Shown one piece after another: positions 17,782 to 27,917 of a stretch of DNA of 64,000 nucleotides. The position numbers and the translations under genes were made by a program. Source of the DNA: Deltaproteobacteria bacterium HGW-Deltaproteobacteria-19 (GTDB taxonomy: Bacteria; Desulfobacterota; Syntrophia; Syntrophales; PHBD01); the NCBI GenBank assembly GCA_002841865.1, contig PHBD01000005.1, forward strand, positions 83,020 to 147,019, given 5' to 3'. The first letter of the stretch is position 1. Every line of letters begins with the position of its first letter. The notes below the pieces were generated by a model. That model saw nothing but the letters and a program-made list of their open reading frames with translations, did no database searches and was not told the origin of the DNA.

Positions 17782-19194
17782 ATGGAGGAACGGACAAAAT
17801 CCCGGCTGCGGAAGCTGCCGAAGATTGACGAACTGATGCTGCTCCTGGAGAAGCGGGACCTCGTCCGGCAGATGCCCAGGGAATTCGTCCGGGAGGCATG
17901 CCGCACCGCCGTCGACGACCTGCGCCGCCGGATCCTGGCGGCGGATGCGGAAGAAGCGTTTTCCGTTCCGGATCTGCGGACCGTGGCGGACGGTGTGGAA
18001 GAGAGGTTGGCAGACCTGCGGTCCCCCCGGCTGAAGCGGGTTGTGAATGCCACCGGGGTGATCCTGCATACGAACCTGGGACGGGCCCCCCTCAGCCGGG
18101 AGGCGGTCCGCCGCGTGGCGGAGGTGGCCGGCGGCTACTCGAACCTGGAGTTTGATCTGGAGAAAGGAGAGCGGGGACTCCGGTACGATCACGTCCGGGA
18201 TCTTCTCCTTGTCCTGACCGGGGCGGAAGAGGCCCTGGTAGTGAACAACAACGCCGCCGCCGTTCTCCTGGTTCTCAACACCCTGGCGGAAGGCCGGGAA
18301 GCCATTGTTTCCCGTGGAGAGCTGGTCGAGATCGGCGGGGAGTTCCGGATTCCTGAAGTCATGGAGAAGAGCGGCGTCCGCCTCCGGGAGGTTGGTTCGA
18401 CCAACCGGACCCGCCTGGGAGACTACGAGCGGGCCGTCACGGAACAGACGGGCATGATCCTGAAAGTGCATACGAGCAACTTTCGGATTCTCGGCTTCAC
18501 GGAAGAGGTGGGCATTTCCGACCTCGTTGCGCTTGGGGGCAGGGCCGGCATCCCGGTCATGCACGACCTGGGCAGCGGTTGCCTCATCGACCTCACACCT
18601 TACGGGCTGGAACATGAACCCACGGTCCGGGAGGTCGTGGCCTCCGGGGCGGATGTGGTGACCTTCAGCGGGGACAAGCTCCTTGGCGGGCCGCAGGCGG
18701 GAATCATCCTCGGCCGGCGGGAGAGCCTGGAGCAAATCCGCAGAAATCCCCTGAACCGAGCCCTGCGAATCGACAAGCTTACCCTGGCGGCCCTCGAGGC
18801 GACCCTGGCCGCCTATCTTGAACCGGATCGGGCCCTGCAGGAAATCCGCGTCCTGAAATCCCTCACCGAGACTCTGGATGCGGTGCGAAAGCGCGCCCGC
18901 AGGCTGATGACCCTTGTCCGGAGGTCGGGACTCGAAGGGATCACCCTGGTCCTTCGATCCGGGGTCGCGATGGCAGGCGGCGGTTCCCTCCCCGCCCGGG
19001 ATATCCCGACCTGGCTGGTCGGTGTGAAGATGGCCGGCCTTTCGCCCTCTTCGCTGGGAGAGCGACTTCGGCGGCTCCCGCTGCCGGTCGTCGTCCGGAT
19101 CGCCGACGAGGAAGTCCTCTTTGACGTCCGCACCCTGGACGAGAGCGATCTCCATGCGGTTCGGGACGCCCTGCGGACGGTGTCGGCGACGTGA
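17782..19194 (+). CDS. selA: L-seryl-tRNA(Sec) selenium transferase
   Basis: The 470-residue PLP enzyme converts Ser-tRNA(Sec) to Sec-tRNA(Sec) using selenophosphate. The PLP lysine is K299 in TFSGDKLLGGPQAG; the N-terminal VNATGVILHTNLGR and VVNNNAAA motifs are typical. The length is normal. GGGAGGGAGAGG precedes the ATG. SelA implies selenoprotein synthesis in this organism; selB, selD and tRNA-Sec are not in the window. Its stop overlaps the GTG of the next gene by 4 bp. Confidence 0.96.
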   Translation: MEERTKSRLRKLPKIDELMLLLEKRDLVRQMPREFVREACRTAVDDLRRRILAADAEEAFSVPDLRTVADGVEERLADLRSPRLKRVVNATGVILHTNLGRAPLSREAVRRVAEVAGGYSNLEFDLEKGERGLRYDHVRDLLLVLTGAEEALVVNNNAAAVLLVLNTLAEGREAIVSRGELVEIGGEFRIPEVMEKSGVRLREVGSTNRTRLGDYERAVTEQTGMILKVHTSNFRILGFTEEVGISDLVALGGRAGIPVMHDLGSGCLIDLTPYGLEHEPTVREVVASGADVVTFSGDKLLGGPQAGIILGRRESLEQIRRNPLNRALRIDKLTLAALEATLAAYLEPDRALQEIRVLKSLTETLDAVRKRARRLMTLVRRSGLEGITLVLRSGVAMAGGGSLPARDIPTWLVGVKMAGLSPSSLGERLRRLPLPVVVRIADEEVLFDVRTLDESDLHAVRDALRTVSAT

Positions 19195-20168
19195 CCGGGA
19201 ACCCGCCGAAGACGGAACAATATACGGTCACCGAGGCCAATGAAGGGGTGCGCCTGGATGTGTATCTGGCCGGTCGGGATGCAGGCCTTTCGAGGTCCCA
19301 GATCCGGAGGGCCGTTGAGGAGGGACGGGTCTTTGTCGATGACCGGCAGGTGAAGGCAGGGCACCGGCTCCGCACGGGAGAGACGGTGGAATTGACGATT
19401 CCCGAGCCTGCGCCGTGTGCGGTTCAGCCGGAGGCGATTCCGCTGTCCGTCGTTTTCGAAGACGAGCACCTGCTGGTGGTGGACAAACCGGCGGGAATGG
19501 TGGTCCACCCGGCGGCGGGCCATTCCAGCGAGACCCTCGTGCACGCCCTTCTCCATCACTGCCGCGATCTCTCCGGCATCGGCGGGGTGCTTCGGCCGGG
19601 GATCGTCCATCGCCTGGACCGCGACACGTCGGGGTTGCTCCTGGTTGCCAAGACGGACGAGGCCCATCGGTCTCTCACCGCGCAATTCCGGGACCGCCGG
19701 ATCGACAAGACCTATCTTGCCCTGGTTCTGGGGACGCCACCGACGGAGACGGGGGAGGTCCTCCTGCCCGTGGGGCGGCACCCGTCGGACAGGAAGAAGA
19801 TGTCCACACGAAGCTCCCGGGGCCGCGACGCCATCACCCGCTGGCGCGTGCTGGAGCGCCTCGGAGTCGTGACGCTGCTCGAGGTTGACCTGGAGACGGG
19901 ACGGACCCATCAGATCCGGGTTCATCTAAGTTCCCAGGGCTATCCGGTCGTCGGGGACGTCGTTTATGGGAAGTCCGGCTTGCTGAAATCGGTTGCGGAT
20001 ACGGAAACCCGGTCCATTCTCCGGGGAGTGAAGCGCCAGGCCCTGCACGCGGCCCGGATTGTGTTCCGGCATCCCGTTCACGGGACCCAGCTGTCCTTCC
20101 AGTCCCCGTTGCCGGAGGACCTGGCTGGGTTGTGCGAGGCCCTTCGTGAGAGGCGGATGCATGTTTGA
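19191..20168 (+). CDS. rluD: Large-subunit rRNA pseudouridine synthase, RluD type
   Basis: The 325-residue protein has an N-terminal S4 RNA-binding domain (residues about 15-75) and the catalytic RluA-family domain with HRLDRDTSGLLLVAK at 140-154 and the TGRTHQIRVH segment. RluD isomerises uridines of 23S rRNA helix 69. It starts with GTG overlapping the selA stop (GTGA), a sign of translational coupling. The length fits RluD rather than shorter RluA. Confidence 0.9.
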   Translation: MTGNPPKTEQYTVTEANEGVRLDVYLAGRDAGLSRSQIRRAVEEGRVFVDDRQVKAGHRLRTGETVELTIPEPAPCAVQPEAIPLSVVFEDEHLLVVDKPAGMVVHPAAGHSSETLVHALLHHCRDLSGIGGVLRPGIVHRLDRDTSGLLLVAKTDEAHRSLTAQFRDRRIDKTYLALVLGTPPTETGEVLLPVGRHPSDRKKMSTRSSRGRDAITRWRVLERLGVVTLLEVDLETGRTHQIRVHLSSQGYPVVGDVVYGKSGLLKSVADTETRSILRGVKRQALHAARIVFRHPVHGTQLSFQSPLPEDLAGLCEALRERRMHV

Positions 20169-20979
20169 ACTCGTGCAGAGGGGGCCCATATCGTACCTGG
20201 AGTGCGTGCCCCTGAGGGAACTGGGCTTTGTAACCCATGCCTTCTGCACGCGTCGGGAGGGAGTCAGCGCCGGGGCCTTCAAAAGCCTCAACTTCAGCAC
20301 CTCCGAAGGAGACCCGGAGGAGTGTGTCCGGGCGAACTGGGACCGGACGGCGGAAGCCTTCGGCCTGTCCCGCCGCCAGTTTTTCAACGTTCACCAGGTG
20401 CACGGGAACGAGGTCCTGGTCATCGACGATCCAGCGTTCAGGACCTTCACCTGCCAGCCCCTTCGTTACGATGCGATTGTCACGGCCCGGCCGGGCCTGG
20501 CCCTCTGCATCCGGACGGCCGACTGTGTTCCCATCCTGCTGGCGGATTCCCGGAAGGGGGCCGTCGCGGCGGTTCATGCGGGCTGGCGGGGGACATCCCT
20601 GGGCGTCGCAGCCCGGGCCGTCGACTGCCTCCGGGAGCACTTTGCCTCGGATCCGCGGGACTTGCTGGCGGCGGTGGGTCCTTCCATCGGGCCTTGCTGC
20701 TATGAGGTGGACAAACCCGTCCACCGGTCCATGGAGGCCCTGGGACCCGACCGGACATCGTTTCTGGCCGCGGTGGGGAAGGGAAAGTGGAAATTCGACC
20801 TGGCGGCGGAGAACCGTTCCCAGTTGCTGGAGCGGGGGCTTTCTCCGGAGCGGATCTATCTCTCCGGCGCCTGCACGTCCTGTGAGTCCGAACGCTGGTT
20901 TTCCCATCGCCGGGACGCGGGGCGGACAGGCAGGCACCTGAATTTCATTTTTATGGACCGGACGCCGCAGATCCTGTAA
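20161..20979 (+). CDS. pgeF: Peptidoglycan editing factor/multicopper polyphenol oxidase family protein (YfiH/LACC1)
   Basis: I start the 272-residue protein at the ATG at 20161, which overlaps the rluD end by 8 bp and gives a family-like N terminus. Diagnostic segments are VHQVHGNEVL, RTADCVPILLAD, AAVHAGWRG and GPSIGPCCYEV, supplying the His/Cys metal site. Family members act as purine nucleoside phosphorylases or remove wrong L-Ser-containing muropeptide precursors. The rluD-pgeF pair is widespread in proteobacteria. Confidence 0.92.
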   Translation: MFELVQRGPISYLECVPLRELGFVTHAFCTRREGVSAGAFKSLNFSTSEGDPEECVRANWDRTAEAFGLSRRQFFNVHQVHGNEVLVIDDPAFRTFTCQPLRYDAIVTARPGLALCIRTADCVPILLADSRKGAVAAVHAGWRGTSLGVAARAVDCLREHFASDPRDLLAAVGPSIGPCCYEVDKPVHRSMEALGPDRTSFLAAVGKGKWKFDLAAENRSQLLERGLSPERIYLSGACTSCESERWFSHRRDAGRTGRHLNFIFMDRTPQIL

Positions 20980-20994
20980 AAGAATAAAAAACTA

Positions 20995-21023
20995 TTGACA
21001 CATTAGGGGGCATCGGGTAGAGG
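20995..21023 (+). promoter_or_regulatory. Putative sigma-70 promoter upstream of rho
   Basis: A perfect TTGACA (20995-21000), 17 bp spacer and TAGAGG (21018-21023). It leaves a leader of about 210 nt before rho; long rho leaders are common where Rho controls its own synthesis, but no element was recognised in it. Confidence 0.5.
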
Positions 21024-21239
21024 GAGTCGGGAATTTTGAAAGGTAACTTCTAAGCCTCCCTTTTCAAGTGTTTCCAGCGTTCCAATTGGCAAACCGGTTC
21101 TAATCCAGATTCGTCTTTCTGTCACATGGCCAATTCCACTTGAAGACAGTGGGAATCATGGTGCCCGGAACAGTCACGCGTGCAGGCGGGTGATGATGTT
21201 CCGGCTGGATCCGTGCAGCGACACGGAAAGGAAATTCAC

Positions 21240-22487
21240 ATGAACATAGAGGAAATTAAAAGACTCCCCATCAGCGAATTGGCCGGCCTGGCAAAGGATC
21301 TCAACGTGCCGGGCGCCGGAGGCATGCGGCGGCAGGACCTCATCTTTTCCATCCTGCAGGCGCAGTCCGACAAGAACGGCGTCATCTCCGGTTCCGGCGT
21401 TCTGGAAATCCTTCCGGATGGTTTCGGGTTTCTCCGCGCCGTGGATTACAATTATCTCCCCAGCCCGGACGACATCTACGTGTCTCCCTCCCAGATCCGG
21501 CGCTTCAGCCTGCGGACCGGCGATACAATTTCAGGAGAGGTCCGGCCTCCCAAGGAAGGGGAGAAATACTTCGCCCTGTTGAAGGTGGATTCGGTCAACT
21601 TCGAACATCCCGACGCTGCGCGGGATAAAATCCTGTTTGACAATCTTACGCCGCTCTATCCCCAGGAGAAACTGAGCCTGGAGTCGGACACGGAGAATTT
21701 CTCGACCCGGATCATGGACCTGTTCACTCCCATCGGGAAAGGTCAGCGGGGCCTCATCGTATCCCCCCCCCGGGCGGGGAAAACGGTTCTCCTGCAGGAT
21801 ATCGCCCATAGCATCGCCAAGAACCACCCGGAAGTGATCCTCATGGTGCTGCTCATCGACGAGCGGCCGGAGGAAGTCACCGACATGCAGCGGAGTGTCC
21901 AGGGGGAGGTTATCTCCTCCACGTTCGATGAACCGGCCACCCGGCACGTCCAGGTGGCGGAAATGGTCATTGAAAAAGCGAAGAGGCTTGTGGAGCACAA
22001 ACGCGACGTGGTCATTTTGCTTGACAGCATCACCCGGCTGGCCCGGGCGTACAATACCGTGGTTCCCCCCAGCGGGAAGGTTCTCTCCGGCGGCGTCGAT
22101 TCCAATGCCCTCCACAAACCGAAGCGCTTCTTCGGGGCCGCCCGGAACATCGAAAACGGCGGGAGCCTGACCATCATCTCAACGGCCCTCATCGACACGG
22201 GAAGCCGGATGGACGAGGTCATCTTCGAGGAATTCAAGGGGACCGGCAACATGGAGTTGCACCTGGACCGCCGCATCGCCGACCGCAGGATCTTCCCCGC
22301 CTTCGACCTTATCCGCTCGGGAACCCGGAAGGAAGAACTCCTGATCCCGAAGGTCAACCTGAACCGGGTCTGGATCCTCCGCAGGCTTCTCCAGGAGATG
22401 AATCCCCTGGACGCCATGGAGTTCATCATCGACAAGATCCGGAAGAGCGACACGAACAAGCTGTTTCTGGATTCCATGAACCAGTAA
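21240..22487 (+). CDS. rho: Transcription termination factor Rho
   Basis: The 415-residue hexameric RNA helicase ends transcription at Rho-dependent sites. It begins at the ATG at 21240 ([15 protein letters not shown]). The N-terminal helix-extended domain, the cold-shock RNA-binding part ([14 protein letters not shown]), Walker A around PPRAGKT and Walker [17 protein letters not shown] are all there. No long N-terminal insertion exists. It is followed by rpmE, a common order. Confidence 0.97.
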   Translation: MNIEEIKRLPISELAGLAKDLNVPGAGGMRRQDLIFSILQAQSDKNGVISGSGVLEILPDGFGFLRAVDYNYLPSPDDIYVSPSQIRRFSLRTGDTISGEVRPPKEGEKYFALLKVDSVNFEHPDAARDKILFDNLTPLYPQEKLSLESDTENFSTRIMDLFTPIGKGQRGLIVSPPRAGKTVLLQDIAHSIAKNHPEVILMVLLIDERPEEVTDMQRSVQGEVISSTFDEPATRHVQVAEMVIEKAKRLVEHKRDVVILLDSITRLARAYNTVVPPSGKVLSGGVDSNALHKPKRFFGAARNIENGGSLTIISTALIDTGSRMDEVIFEEFKGTGNMELHLDRRIADRRIFPAFDLIRSGTRKEELLIPKVNLNRVWILRRLLQEMNPLDAMEFIIDKIRKSDTNKLFLDSMNQ

Positions 22488-22495
22488 AATACCGC

Positions 22496-22524
22496 TTGAA
22501 TTTTCCGGCGGATTTGATTAGATG
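22496..22524 (+). promoter_or_regulatory. Putative sigma-70 promoter of rpmE
   Basis: TTGAAT (22496-22501), 17 bp, TAGATG (22519-22524), just after the rho stop and about 50 bp before the L31 start codon. The TAG-type -10 is like those upstream of rho and at 52947. Confidence 0.4.
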
Positions 22525-22577
22525 CACAGCCCTTCGTTACATGGTTCGCATAACACGGAAAAAGGAGAGTAAGTCCC

Positions 22578-22796
22578 ATGAAAGAGGGAATCCATCCGGA
22601 ATACAAGAAAACGACCATCACCTGCGTCTGCGGGAACGTCATTGAAACGAAATCCACCCGGCAGGACATCAAGGTAGAGATCTGTTCCAACTGCCACCCT
22701 TTCATTACGGGGAAACAGAAGATTGTCGATACCGCCGGCAGGGTGGAGCGGTTCAAGAAGAAGTATGCCTTCCTGGACCAGAAAAAGGAAGCATAA
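22578..22796 (+). CDS. rpmE: 50S ribosomal protein L31, zinc-binding type
   Basis: The 72-residue protein has the L31 pattern MKEGIHPEY and the zinc ligands in CVCGN and CSNCHPF, so it is the cysteine-containing (C+) form. The [18 protein letters not shown] segment is invariant. An AAAGGAGAG site lies upstream. Confidence 0.97.
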   Translation: MKEGIHPEYKKTTITCVCGNVIETKSTRQDIKVEICSNCHPFITGKQKIVDTAGRVERFKKKYAFLDQKKEA

Positions 22797-23045
22797 ACGG
22801 CTCCTCCGCTTGCGGGGGGCTTTCATGAGACCGGTTCGGCGGCCGCTGCTACAGCAGGTCGCTTGGAATGATCGACAGGCAGTGAAGGTCCGGTCCTGTG
22901 ATGCCCCGATTCATCCCCCTGTCTTCACTCTTCCCCGGGGCAACGCCCCTCGAAACTGTTCGGAAAGCCAGTGCCGGAACGGACAATTCAGTCCACCCGG
23001 CGTGCCTGGGTTTCCTGTCCCGTCTCCCGGGTTCTCGGTATTCCC

Positions 23046-24119
23046 ATGTTCAAGAGACTGAAAGACATCGATCAGCGATTTCGGGAGCTGGAGGGGCTGC
23101 TAAGCAGTTCCGACGTGGTCACCAAGCCCTCCCTGTACCAGAAGTACGCCAAGGAGCATTCCGACCTCTATGACCTGGTGGATGCCTGGCGGGAATACGA
23201 AAAGCTGGGCGGGCAGATCGAGGAAGATCAGCGGATCCTTCGGGAGGACGACGAGGAACTGAAGGAACTGGTACGGGGAGAGTTGACCCAGCTCAAGGAG
23301 CAAAGAACGCTCCTGGAAGAACGCCTGAGATTCCTCCTGCTTCCGAAAGATCCGAATGACGACAAGAACGTCCTCCTGGAAATCCGTGCGGGAACGGGGG
23401 GAGACGAGGCGGGCCTCTTCGCTGCCGATCTTTTCCGTATGTACGCCCGCTATGCGGAGCGTTCCGGCTGGCGGGTGGAGGTCATTAGCGGCAGTCCTTC
23501 GGGGGGAGGTGCCGGCTTCAAGGAAATCATCGCACTGGTCGAGGGCCGTGGGGCATACAGCCGCCTCAAGTACGAGAGCGGTGTCCACCGGGTTCAACGA
23601 GTTCCGGCTACGGAATCCCAGGGCCGGATTCACACCTCTGCGGTCACGGTGGCGATCCTCCCGGAGGCGGAGGAGGTGGACGTTCAGATCGATCCGAACG
23701 AACTGCGGATCGACGTTTACCATTCCAGCGGTCATGGCGGGCAGAGCGTCAACACGACCGATTCCGCGGTGCGGATCACCCATCTGCCCACCGGTCTGGT
23801 CGTTACCTGTCAGGATGAGAAATCCCAGCTCAAGAACAAGGCAAAGGCGATGAAGGTGCTCCGGGCGAGGCTCCTGGACATCATGGTCCAGAAGCAGAAC
23901 GACGAGATCACAGAAGTCCGGAGAAGTCAGGTGGGCAGTGGAGACCGAAGCGAGCGAATCCGGACCTACAACTACCCCCAGGGCCGGGTCACGGATCATC
24001 GCATCGGGCTGACCCTGTATAACCTGGAGAGCATTCTGGACGGCGAGATCCAGGGGATCATCGATTCCCTGACGACCCACTTCCAGGCGAATGCCCTCCA
24101 GGCGCCGACGTCCGCCTGA
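23046..24119 (+). CDS. prfA: Peptide chain release factor 1
   Basis: The 357-residue factor reads UAA and UAG. It starts at the ATG at 23046 ([12 protein letters not shown]). The stop-codon reading tripeptide PAT (of PxT type) is in [10 protein letters not shown], and the catalytic GGQ is in [11 protein letters not shown], whose glutamine is the target of the next gene's product. It precedes prmC and murA, as in many bacteria. Confidence 0.97.
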   Translation: MFKRLKDIDQRFRELEGLLSSSDVVTKPSLYQKYAKEHSDLYDLVDAWREYEKLGGQIEEDQRILREDDEELKELVRGELTQLKEQRTLLEERLRFLLLPKDPNDDKNVLLEIRAGTGGDEAGLFAADLFRMYARYAERSGWRVEVISGSPSGGGAGFKEIIALVEGRGAYSRLKYESGVHRVQRVPATESQGRIHTSAVTVAILPEAEEVDVQIDPNELRIDVYHSSGHGGQSVNTTDSAVRITHLPTGLVVTCQDEKSQLKNKAKAMKVLRARLLDIMVQKQNDEITEVRRSQVGSGDRSERIRTYNYPQGRVTDHRIGLTLYNLESILDGEIQGIIDSLTTHFQANALQAPTSA

Positions 24120-24160
24120 GGTCAACTCGTCCCGCGACCGGTGCGAATCGGGGGGGAGTC

Positions 24161-25018
24161 ATGGCAACCATCCGTTCCGTCCTTCACGAGGCAACCGATG
24201 ACCTTCACCGTCATGGGCTGCCCTCTCCCCGTCTGGATGCCGAGGTTCTGCTGTGCCGATACCTCGGTACCGATCGTACCCATCTCTATGCACACCCGGA
24301 GGAGATCGTCGGGAAGGATGTCGTCCGCGGCTTTATGGAGTGGGTGGGGCGACGGCAAAGGCAGGAGCCGGTAGCCTACATCGTCGGGGAAAAGGAGTTC
24401 TGGTCCATTCCCTTTTCCGTCGACAGGCACGTTCTGATTCCCCGGGCGGACACGGAAATTCTCGTCGAAGAGGCGATCCGGGTGGCGAAAGCCGGGTGTG
24501 ACATCCTGGATGTCGGAACGGGAAGCGGGGCCGTTGCTGTGGCGCTGTCCCGGGAACTGCCGCGGGCGAGGGTCGTGGCGACGGACCGGTCGATTGCGGC
24601 GGCAGTGACGGCGGCAGGAAACGCGAAGCGGGCGGGCGTGGCTGATCGGGTGCTGATCGTGGTAGCGGACCTCCTGGAATCGCTTCGCGGTCCTTTTGAT
24701 GTGATCGTCTCGAACCCTCCTTACATCCCGGAGGACGAATTCGAAGGGTTGCCTCCCGGGGTGAGGGAATATGAGCCAAAAGAGGCTCTGTGGGCTCCCG
24801 GGGACGGGACGGCGGTGCACCGCCGGCTCATCTCGGACGCCCCATCCATCCTGAAGGATGGGGGATGGCTCCTGATGGAGATGGGAGACCGCCAGGCGAA
24901 GAGACTCACGGATGTTTTGCAGGCGGACGGCCGGTATGACCGAATCGACATCCGGAAAGACTATGGAGGCCGGGACCGGGTCGTGAAGGCCAGGAGGATG
25001 GAGATCACACATGGATAA
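24161..25018 (+). CDS. prmC: Release factor glutamine methyltransferase
   Basis: The 285-residue SAM enzyme methylates the GGQ glutamine of release factors. It has an N-terminal helical domain, the SAM motif [11 protein letters not shown] and the active NPPY in [20 protein letters not shown] precedes the ATG. It overlaps murA by 8 bp, so the two are coupled. Confidence 0.96.
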   Translation: MATIRSVLHEATDDLHRHGLPSPRLDAEVLLCRYLGTDRTHLYAHPEEIVGKDVVRGFMEWVGRRQRQEPVAYIVGEKEFWSIPFSVDRHVLIPRADTEILVEEAIRVAKAGCDILDVGTGSGAVAVALSRELPRARVVATDRSIAAAVTAAGNAKRAGVADRVLIVVADLLESLRGPFDVIVSNPPYIPEDEFEGLPPGVREYEPKEALWAPGDGTAVHRRLISDAPSILKDGGWLLMEMGDRQAKRLTDVLQADGRYDRIDIRKDYGGRDRVVKARRMEITHG

Positions 25019-26261
25019 AATCATCATCCAGGGGGGGCGGAAGCTGGCCGGGGAAGTGCCTGTCAGCGGTGCCAAGAATGCGGCATTGCCCATCCTGGTC
25101 TCAGCGCTGTTGACGGAGGGAACGAACACGTTCCGCAACATTCCGAACCTGGTGGATATCAAGACGGCCCGAAGGCTGCTGCACAATCTCGGCGTTCGCA
25201 CGGAGGGAAACGGCACGGTTCGGGTGGATGCCACCGGCATCACCAGTTGCGAAGCGCCGTATGATCTGGTGAAGACGATGCGGGCGTCGATTCTGGTCCT
25301 GGGACCACTGGTGGCCCGGATGGGCCAGGCCCGGGTGTCCCTGCCCGGCGGATGCGCCATCGGGGCAAGGCCTGTCAATCTGCACATCAAGGCCCTGGAG
25401 GAGATGGGGGCGGAGATCCGCCTGGAAGAGGGGTATATCGACGCCAGAGCCCGGCGGCTCCGGGGGGCGCGGATCTATTTCGATCTCTCCACCGTGACGG
25501 GAACGGAGAACATCATGATGGCCGCGACCCTCGCCGAGGGCACCACGATCCTGCAGAATGCAGCGAAGGAGCCCGAGGTGGTCAACCTCGCGGACGTTCT
25601 GATCGGAATGGGCGCCCGCATTGCCGGGGCCGGGACGGATGTCATTACCATTGAAGGGGTCCCTCGCCTTCACCCCGTCGAGGCCTCGGTCATTCCCGAC
25701 CGGATCGAGGCGGGAACATTCCTGATCGCCGCCGGCATGACCGGTGGTGAGGTGCGCCTCACCGGTTGCGAGCCCGATCACCTCGATGCCCTGATCGTGA
25801 AACTCCGGGAAACGGGAATGACCATCGACGTGGAGGCAAATGGAATCCAGGCGCTCGGAACCCGGCGAATTGCAAGTGTCGATGTGAAGACTCTCCCTTA
25901 CCCGGGTTTTCCGACGGACCTCCAGGCCCAGATCATGGCGATGATGACGCTCGGCCAGGGCTTCAGCCTCATTGCCGAAACGGTCTTCGAGAATCGCTTC
26001 ATGCATGTGAGCGAACTGCTTCGGATGGGTGCGGATATCGACATCCAGGGAAACAGGGCTGTGGTGCGGGGGGTGCCGCGACTGCTCGGAGCGCCCGTTA
26101 TGGCCACTGATCTCCGGGCGTCGGCATCTCTGGTCCTGGCCGGTCTGGCGGCGGAGGGACGGACGGACGTTTCCCGCGTCTACCATCTGGATCGCGGGTA
26201 CGAGTCAATGGAGAAGAAGTTTGCAGCTCTCGGGGCCGATATAAAAAGGGAGAAAGCGTGA
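25011..26261 (+). CDS. murA: UDP-N-acetylglucosamine 1-carboxyvinyltransferase
   Basis: The 416-residue enzyme starts peptidoglycan precursor synthesis. It keeps K22-N23 in SGAKNAALP and the fosfomycin-binding Cys115 in [11 protein letters not shown], so natural fosfomycin insensitivity by Cys-to-Asp change is not expected. Length is normal. Placed between prmC and hisD. Confidence 0.97.
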   Translation: MDKIIIQGGRKLAGEVPVSGAKNAALPILVSALLTEGTNTFRNIPNLVDIKTARRLLHNLGVRTEGNGTVRVDATGITSCEAPYDLVKTMRASILVLGPLVARMGQARVSLPGGCAIGARPVNLHIKALEEMGAEIRLEEGYIDARARRLRGARIYFDLSTVTGTENIMMAATLAEGTTILQNAAKEPEVVNLADVLIGMGARIAGAGTDVITIEGVPRLHPVEASVIPDRIEAGTFLIAAGMTGGEVRLTGCEPDHLDALIVKLRETGMTIDVEANGIQALGTRRIASVDVKTLPYPGFPTDLQAQIMAMMTLGQGFSLIAETVFENRFMHVSELLRMGADIDIQGNRAVVRGVPRLLGAPVMATDLRASASLVLAGLAAEGRTDVSRVYHLDRGYESMEKKFAALGADIKREKA

Positions 26262-26262
26262 G

Positions 26263-27579
26263 ATGAGGATCATCCGGACGAGCGATTCCCGATTTGAAGA
26301 GGTGTTCCGGCAGATCGCCGGGAGGGGCCGTGTCTTCGATGAGGATCTCTGGAAAGGAACGTACCGCATTGTCAGGGATGTGGCGGAAAGGGGAGACGCG
26401 GCTCTTTTCGCCTATACGGAACAATACGACGGCTATCGGCTTGTGCCGGGTGCGGTGGCGGCTTCGTCAGCGGAGATCGACGCCGCGATATCCGCCGTCA
26501 CTCCCGAGGAGTGGAAGATCCTCCGCCTGGGGGCCGAAAGGATCGAGCGTTATCACCGAAGACAGGTCCTTCCGGAGTTGCGGATCGACGAAGAGGAGGG
26601 TGTGATTCTCGAACAGCGGGTCCTTCCGCTGGAGAGGGTGGGCGTCTATGCCCCCGGGGGGCTTGCCGCCTATCCGTCGACAGTGCTCATGGCGGCCATT
26701 CCCGCCCGAATCGCCGGCGTGAAAGAGATCCTGCTTGCGTCACCGGCCCGGGAAGGACGGCTTCATCCCCTGATTGCCGCGGCGGCACAGCTCTGCGGCA
26801 TAACGGTAATCCTCAAGATTGGAGGAGCCCAGGCGATTGCGGCCCTGGCGTACGGGACCGCCTCGGTGCCCCGGGTCGACAAAATCGTGGGACCCGGGAA
26901 TGCTTTCGTAGCCGCTGCCAAGCGAATCGTCTTCGGGGAGGTGTCCATCGACATGATCGCCGGTCCCAGCGAGGTTCTGATCGTTGCCGACGGCAGCGCC
27001 CCTGCATCATTCGCCGCTGCCGACCTCATCGCCCAGGCGGAGCACGACGAGACGGCCAGTGCTATCCTGGTGACACCCGATGCACGGTACGCATCCCAGG
27101 TAGCGGCGGAAGTTGATCGGCTGGTGAGCGGCCTGTCCCGGAGAGAGATTCTGGTCCGGGCCCTGGAGCGGTTCGGGGCGATTTTCCTGGTGGAGAGGCT
27201 GGAAGATGCGGCGGAAGTCGCCAACCGGTTCGCGCCGGAGCACCTGGAACTGATGGTGGCGGATCCCCGTCACATTCTCCCATGGTTCAGGCATGCCGGC
27301 TCCATCTTCCTGGGCGCCTATACCCCCGAGGCAATCGGAGACTATCTTGCTGGTCCGAACCACATCCTGCCCACCGGTGGAACCGCCCGCTTCTCATCCC
27401 CGCTGGGGGTTTATGACTTCCTGAAGCGGACCAGTGTCCTCCAGTTTTCGCCGGAGGCCTTCGGGCGTTATGGAGCCGCGGTAAAGGCCTTTGCCGGGAT
27501 GGAGGGACTGACTGGGCATGGATTGGCCGCGTCTGTCCGGATGATCGGCACCCCATCCGATCGTTCGGACTCCCGTTGA
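26263..27579 (+). CDS. hisD: Histidinol dehydrogenase
   Basis: The 438-residue zinc enzyme makes the last two oxidations of histidine synthesis. Typical parts are RVGVYAPGGLAAYPSTVLM, KIGGAQAIAALAYGT, the GPGNAFVA loop, DMIAGPSEVL and the C-terminal GPNHILPTGGTARFSSPL. It starts one base after the murA stop region with GGGAG upstream. The other his gene in the window, hisC, lies 29 kb away. Confidence 0.97.
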   Translation: MRIIRTSDSRFEEVFRQIAGRGRVFDEDLWKGTYRIVRDVAERGDAALFAYTEQYDGYRLVPGAVAASSAEIDAAISAVTPEEWKILRLGAERIERYHRRQVLPELRIDEEEGVILEQRVLPLERVGVYAPGGLAAYPSTVLMAAIPARIAGVKEILLASPAREGRLHPLIAAAAQLCGITVILKIGGAQAIAALAYGTASVPRVDKIVGPGNAFVAAAKRIVFGEVSIDMIAGPSEVLIVADGSAPASFAAADLIAQAEHDETASAILVTPDARYASQVAAEVDRLVSGLSRREILVRALERFGAIFLVERLEDAAEVANRFAPEHLELMVADPRHILPWFRHAGSIFLGAYTPEAIGDYLAGPNHILPTGGTARFSSPLGVYDFLKRTSVLQFSPEAFGRYGAAVKAFAGMEGLTGHGLAASVRMIGTPSDRSDSR

Positions 27580-27674
27580 TCGGCCCGTGAAAAGGATGCG
27601 GGAAAAAACCCTTGATAAAAAAAACGGTCTCCATTAGGATGGCGATCTCCATTCAGCATCAGGAATCATCGAGG

Positions 27675-27749
27675 GCGGGCGTAATTCAGAGGCAGAATGT
27701 CAGCTTCCCAAGCTGAACGTCGTGGGTTCGATTCCCATCGCCCGCTCCA
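27675..27749 (+). tRNA. tRNA-Gly, anticodon CCC
   Basis: A full cloverleaf can be drawn: acceptor GCGGGCG/CGCCCGC (7 perfect pairs), D stem ATTC/GAAT, anticodon stem TCAGC/GCTGA with loop TTCCCAA (anticodon CCC, 27707-27709), T arm GTGGG-TTCGATT-CCCAT, and an encoded CCA at 27747-27749. It reads GGG codons. It stands ahead of the rimP operon, the place of metY in Escherichia coli. Confidence 0.97.
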
Positions 27750-27884
27750 TCGATTCCCTCCTCTTTTTGTGACCGCTTCCGGCCCCTGTTTCCGGGCCGT
27801 GTCCCGGCTTCGTACCGAAAAAAACACTTGAAATTGCGGTCTGGATATGGTACCGCCCCGCCAGATCATCGTGGAGTTCTGATG

Positions 27885-27910
27885 AGTGGGCTTGAGCCCA
27901 CTTTTTTTTT
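27885..27910 (+). terminator. Intrinsic terminator/attenuator in the rimP leader
   Basis: AGTGGGC-TTGA-GCCCACT forms a seven-pair hairpin and runs straight into nine Ts. It lies between the tRNA-Gly and the rimP start at 27918. It may end the tRNA transcript or act as an attenuator for rimP-nusA-infB; a terminator ahead of rimP is known from gammaproteobacteria. Confidence 0.88.
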
Positions 27911-27917
27911 CAAAGCA

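Noticed and set aside
17509..19155. A 548-codon minus-strand frame opposite selA.
   Set aside because: Antisense shadow; selA itself has all motifs.
22799..22825. Terminator after rpmE.
   Set aside because: The hairpin needs several G-T pairs and has almost no T-tract; too weak to list.
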